From NCBI RefSeq assembly GCF_030730875.1, contig NZ_JAVAMA010000001.1, positions 310,001 through 374,000 of the forward strand: a DNA stretch of 64,000 nt, written 5' to 3'. Source of the stretch: Sphingomonas sp. DG1-23. Lineage in GTDB: Bacteria > Pseudomonadota > Alphaproteobacteria > Sphingomonadales > Sphingomonadaceae. Below the pieces are notes generated by a model. The model made no database searches, was not told the origin of the DNA, and was given only the letters and a program-made list of their open reading frames with translations. This document shows positions 61,777 through 64,000 of the stretch, piece after piece. Each line of letters starts with the position of its first letter. Positions within the stretch are counted from its first letter, which is position 1. Position numbers and translations under genes: made by a program.

Positions 61777-62952
61777 ATGAACAGGATCGAGACGCGACTG
61801 CTCGTCGCGGGCACGCTGCTGGCCGGGCTGGTCGGCGCAAGCGCGGTGATCGCGCAGAGCAACGATGCCGCACCCGACGCGCGCTACGTGATGGACGCGG
61901 GCACGATCGCGGGGATGATGGGCCAGGGCGACAGCCACGAGCTGACCTTGCGGCTCGGCTCGCGCCTCGCTCCCACCGGCGCGGCCAAGGCCGATCACTT
62001 CATGCCGGCCGGCGCGCGACTCGGCGCCTCGGTGCCGCTCGAGACGCCGGTGCGCAGCGACGAGGCGCTGCCCGCCAATTTCCAGCGGCCCAAAGGCCGC
62101 TTGCTGCTTTATTGGGGCTGCGGCGCCAAGGCCGGCCCAGGCCAGCCGGTGGTGGTGGATTTCGCCAGGGTCGCCAAAGGCGCGATGCCGCCGGGTCTGT
62201 TCTCGGCCAAGGTGCCTGCCGATCTCGGCCCGTCGCTCGCCAACAGCCGCAGCTTCGGCCAATGGCCGAACAGCCTGAAAAGCAGGAGCATCAGCGCGCA
62301 ATCCTCGCTGATCGGCCAGCACCGCGTGGCCGGCAGCTACAGCCCCGAAATCGCCTTCGCGCTCGATCAGGATTTCATGGCCGGGCTGCGCGTCCGCGCG
62401 AGCGCCAATCCCGACGGCTCGACCGGGATCAGCTGGCAGGGGATCGGCAATGCCACCGGCTACCACGCCTGGGTGATGGGCGGAAAGGACATGGGCCAGA
62501 ATGGCGGCGACATGGTGTGGTGGAGCTCGTCCGCCACGCAGGAATTCGGCGGTGGGCTGTGGAGCTGGCTGTCTCCGGCGACCGTCACGAAGTTGATCGG
62601 CCAGAAGATCGTGATGCCGCCCGCGCAGACCAGCTGCGTTGTCCCCGCCGAGGTAAAGAAGGCGGCAGGCGAGACGATGATGGGCTTCGTATACGCATAT
62701 GGCCCCGAAGCGAACTTCGCCTTCCCCGAGCGCCCGCGCGACCCGAAGATCGCATGGAAGCCCAAATGGACCGCCAAGGTGCGCTATCGCTCGATGGGAA
62801 TGTTCATGCCCGGCATGCCGGGCATGTCGGACATGCTTGGCGGCAGGGACGAGGAAGCGGCCGGCGAGACGCCCGAGGCGGCGAAGAAGAAGAAGTGCAA
62901 GCCGAAAGGATTGGGCGGCATGCTGAAGAAAGCGGCGGGCGTCGGCTGCTGA
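61777..62952 (+). CDS. Conserved secreted protein of sphingomonads
   Basis: The product is a 391-residue exported protein. A signal peptide spans 1-26 ('VIAQS'). The mature part is beta-rich with 'PKGRLLLYWGCG' and a tryptophan-rich central segment 'GGDMVWWSSS', and it ends in a Met/Gly- and Lys-rich tail with three cysteines. I recognise it as a conserved hypothetical type in the group but know no function. An open frame upstream lacks coding character, and ATG 61777 follows GGGGGAGG by about 9 nt. Confidence 0.82.
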   Translation: MNRIETRLLVAGTLLAGLVGASAVIAQSNDAAPDARYVMDAGTIAGMMGQGDSHELTLRLGSRLAPTGAAKADHFMPAGARLGASVPLETPVRSDEALPANFQRPKGRLLLYWGCGAKAGPGQPVVVDFARVAKGAMPPGLFSAKVPADLGPSLANSRSFGQWPNSLKSRSISAQSSLIGQHRVAGSYSPEIAFALDQDFMAGLRVRASANPDGSTGISWQGIGNATGYHAWVMGGKDMGQNGGDMVWWSSSATQEFGGGLWSWLSPATVTKLIGQKIVMPPAQTSCVVPAEVKKAAGETMMGFVYAYGPEANFAFPERPRDPKIAWKPKWTAKVRYRSMGMFMPGMPGMSDMLGGRDEEAAGETPEAAKKKKCKPKGLGGMLKKAAGVGC

Positions 62953-63004
62953 GACTGCGCTTCGCCGCTCCCTTCGTCGTTTAGGAAGCTTGCCGCATAC
63001 AACT

Positions 63005-63109
63005 GTCACCCCGGACCTGTTCCGGGGTCCACCAGGCGGCCGGTGATGCGATGGAAGCTCTTGTCCGACCCTATCGGCACAGTGGACCCCGGAACAAGTC
63101 CGGGGTGAC
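63005..63109. repeat. Long inverted repeat (type B)
   Basis: The arms 63005-63032 and 63082-63109 are inverted copies ('gtcaccccggacctgttccg' against its complement), with one or two differences. The arm sequence matches the element at 12859-12965. Confidence 0.9.
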
Positions 63110-63286
63110 GGCGGATAGTTGGGACGCTGCCCCGAGCGGCGCGTCTGTGGAAAGGCCCCCACCACTTCGTGGTTCCCTTCCCGCGAGGAGGATTTGCATC
63201 GCTCTCACCGCCTCCGCAGGGCGGAACGCCGCGCCCGAATCGCGCCCCTCTTTGCGGCGGCTCGCGGTGAGTGTTAGAGGGGCGGC

Positions 63287-64000
63287 GTGGCCAAGACAGT
63301 GGAAACCGCGCAGCGGCTGATGCCAGGGCAGGCGAGCACGCCCGTGCTCTCGCGCCCCTTCTTCGAAGACAAGGGCCGCGCCTTCTGGATGCTCCAGGCG
63401 GCGGGGTGGAGCGGCTATCTGCTGCTGCGCAGCGTCGTGTCGATCTCGAACGGCTTTGCGGTCGAGCGGATCATCGCCGCGATCATCGAAGCGATCGTCG
63501 GCTATTGCCTGACCCTGTTGCTCTCGACGCTCTACGGCTATTATCGCCGCCTGCCGCGGATCACCGGGATCCTGCTGACCCTCGCGACGCTGGCGATCGC
63601 GACGGTGATCTACGCGGTGATCGACGCCTTCACCTTTTCGTTCATCCGCGAGGGCGATACCGGCGTCACCTTCGCGCTGGTGGTCGGCACGGTGTTCATC
63701 AACTTCACCGTGCTCGCCGGCTGGTCGGCGCTCTATTTCGGGATCAATTTCTATCTGATCGTCGAGCAGCAGATCGATCAGATGCAATTGCTCGAGAACC
63801 AGGCGTCGAGCGCCCAGCTGGCGATGCTCCGCTACCAGCTCAATCCGCACTTCCTGTTCAACACGCTCAATTCGATCTCGACCCTGGTGCTGCTCAAGCA
63901 GACCGAGCGGGCGAACGTGATGCTCAGCCGATTGTCGTCGTTCCTGCGCTACACTCTCGCCAACGAGCCCACCGCGCACGTCACGCTCAGTCAGGAAGTC
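63287..64000 (+). CDS. LytS/YpdA-type sensor histidine kinase (3' end outside window)
   Basis: The visible 238 residues are the N-terminal part of a membrane histidine kinase of the His_kinase (PF06580) type. Four transmembrane segments lie at about 32-52, 60-82, 90-112 and 125-150, followed by the phospho-acceptor box 'LNPHFLFNTLNS' with its histidine. The ATP-binding domain is beyond the window. GTG 63287 is the likely start, with GAGGGG upstream. Kinases of this class pair with LytTR response regulators, and such a gene may follow outside the window. Confidence 0.9.
   Translation, partial: MAKTVETAQRLMPGQASTPVLSRPFFEDKGRAFWMLQAAGWSGYLLLRSVVSISNGFAVERIIAAIIEAIVGYCLTLLLSTLYGYYRRLPRITGILLTLATLAIATVIYAVIDAFTFSFIREGDTGVTFALVVGTVFINFTVLAGWSALYFGINFYLIVEQQIDQMQLLENQASSAQLAMLRYQLNPHFLFNTLNSISTLVLLKQTERANVMLSRLSSFLRYTLANEPTAHVTLSQEV

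Noticed and set aside
61147..63165. A 672-codon extension of the UrcA-family frame
   Set aside because: Only the last 140 codons have a signal peptide and cysteine pattern. The upstream part is antisense to the secreted protein gene at 61777.
1..64000. tRNA, rRNA, tmRNA or RNase P RNA genes
   Set aside because: I looked for T-arm motifs, 16S/23S conserved blocks and the RNase P 'gaggaaagtccg' core and found none. A covariance-model search would be decisive.
1..64000. Insertion sequences, prophage or integrase genes
   Set aside because: No transposase, integrase, phage structural gene or target-site duplication was recognised in the window.

Overview
The window looks like chromosomal DNA of a Sphingomonas-type alphaproteobacterium. 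The reasons are very high GC with strong G/C third-position bias, two TonB-dependent receptors (one truncated at the left edge), SapC, UrcA, DUF1289, DUF1192 and TrcR (DUF1013) family genes, a tryptophan-halogenase-like gene in a sugar locus, and many intergenic inverted repeats of the kind common in this group. This assignment is inference from gene content; no rRNA or tRNA gene was seen.

Layout. 1-6378 (+) is a carbohydrate locus: TonB receptor tail, flavin-dependent halogenase homologue, secreted GH27 alpha-galactosidase with an NPCBM domain, and a secreted DUF4874/DUF4832 protein. 6422-12675 (-) holds a HAD phosphatase, a tightly coupled three-gene unit (membrane protein, DyP-type peroxidase, aberrant P450) and a ZIP transporter. 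13082-18958 holds a large TonB receptor, then divergently an AmpG-like permease coupled to a serine hydrolase. 19294-21014 (-) is a PBP4-type carboxypeptidase coupled to a membrane-anchored protein with a bL12 C-terminal-like domain. 22777-27662 (-) is a cluster that reads as D-glutamate/D-amino-acid scavenging: a dicarboxylate/glutamate symporter, a D-aminoacylase, and overlapping DgcA and DgcN homologues. 27964-35475 is a patchwork: LysR and HxlR regulators, a serine hydrolase, a minimal subtilase, a SnoaL-like protein, a PhyH oxygenase, an iron-permease-family protein, a cupin, and a puzzling 0.8 kb gap carrying a minus-strand terminator.

35594-52233 is mostly housekeeping and envelope genes: two GT4 glycosyltransferases (one coupled to an LpxH-like phosphoesterase), a histone-H1-like basic protein, TMEM175-like channel, SapC, a FAD oxidoreductase, a DEAD-box helicase with DUF1289, a radical SAM protein with an N-terminal auxiliary cysteine cluster, a GST, a dienelactone hydrolase and TrcR. 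52539-64000 has an orphan SUKH (SMI1/KNR4) protein, a GST, a YqiJ-YqiK (flotillin) pair, a quinone oxidoreductase, DUF1192, ClpA, UrcA, a conserved secreted protein and the start of a LytS-type histidine kinase cut by the right edge.

The best candidate for an undescribed system is the DyP/P450/membrane-protein trio at 7217-11672. The P450 lacks the I-helix residues needed for normal O2 activation, which suggests that it uses peroxides or hydroperoxides together with its peroxidase neighbour. Ten long inverted repeats lie between genes in every relative orientation.
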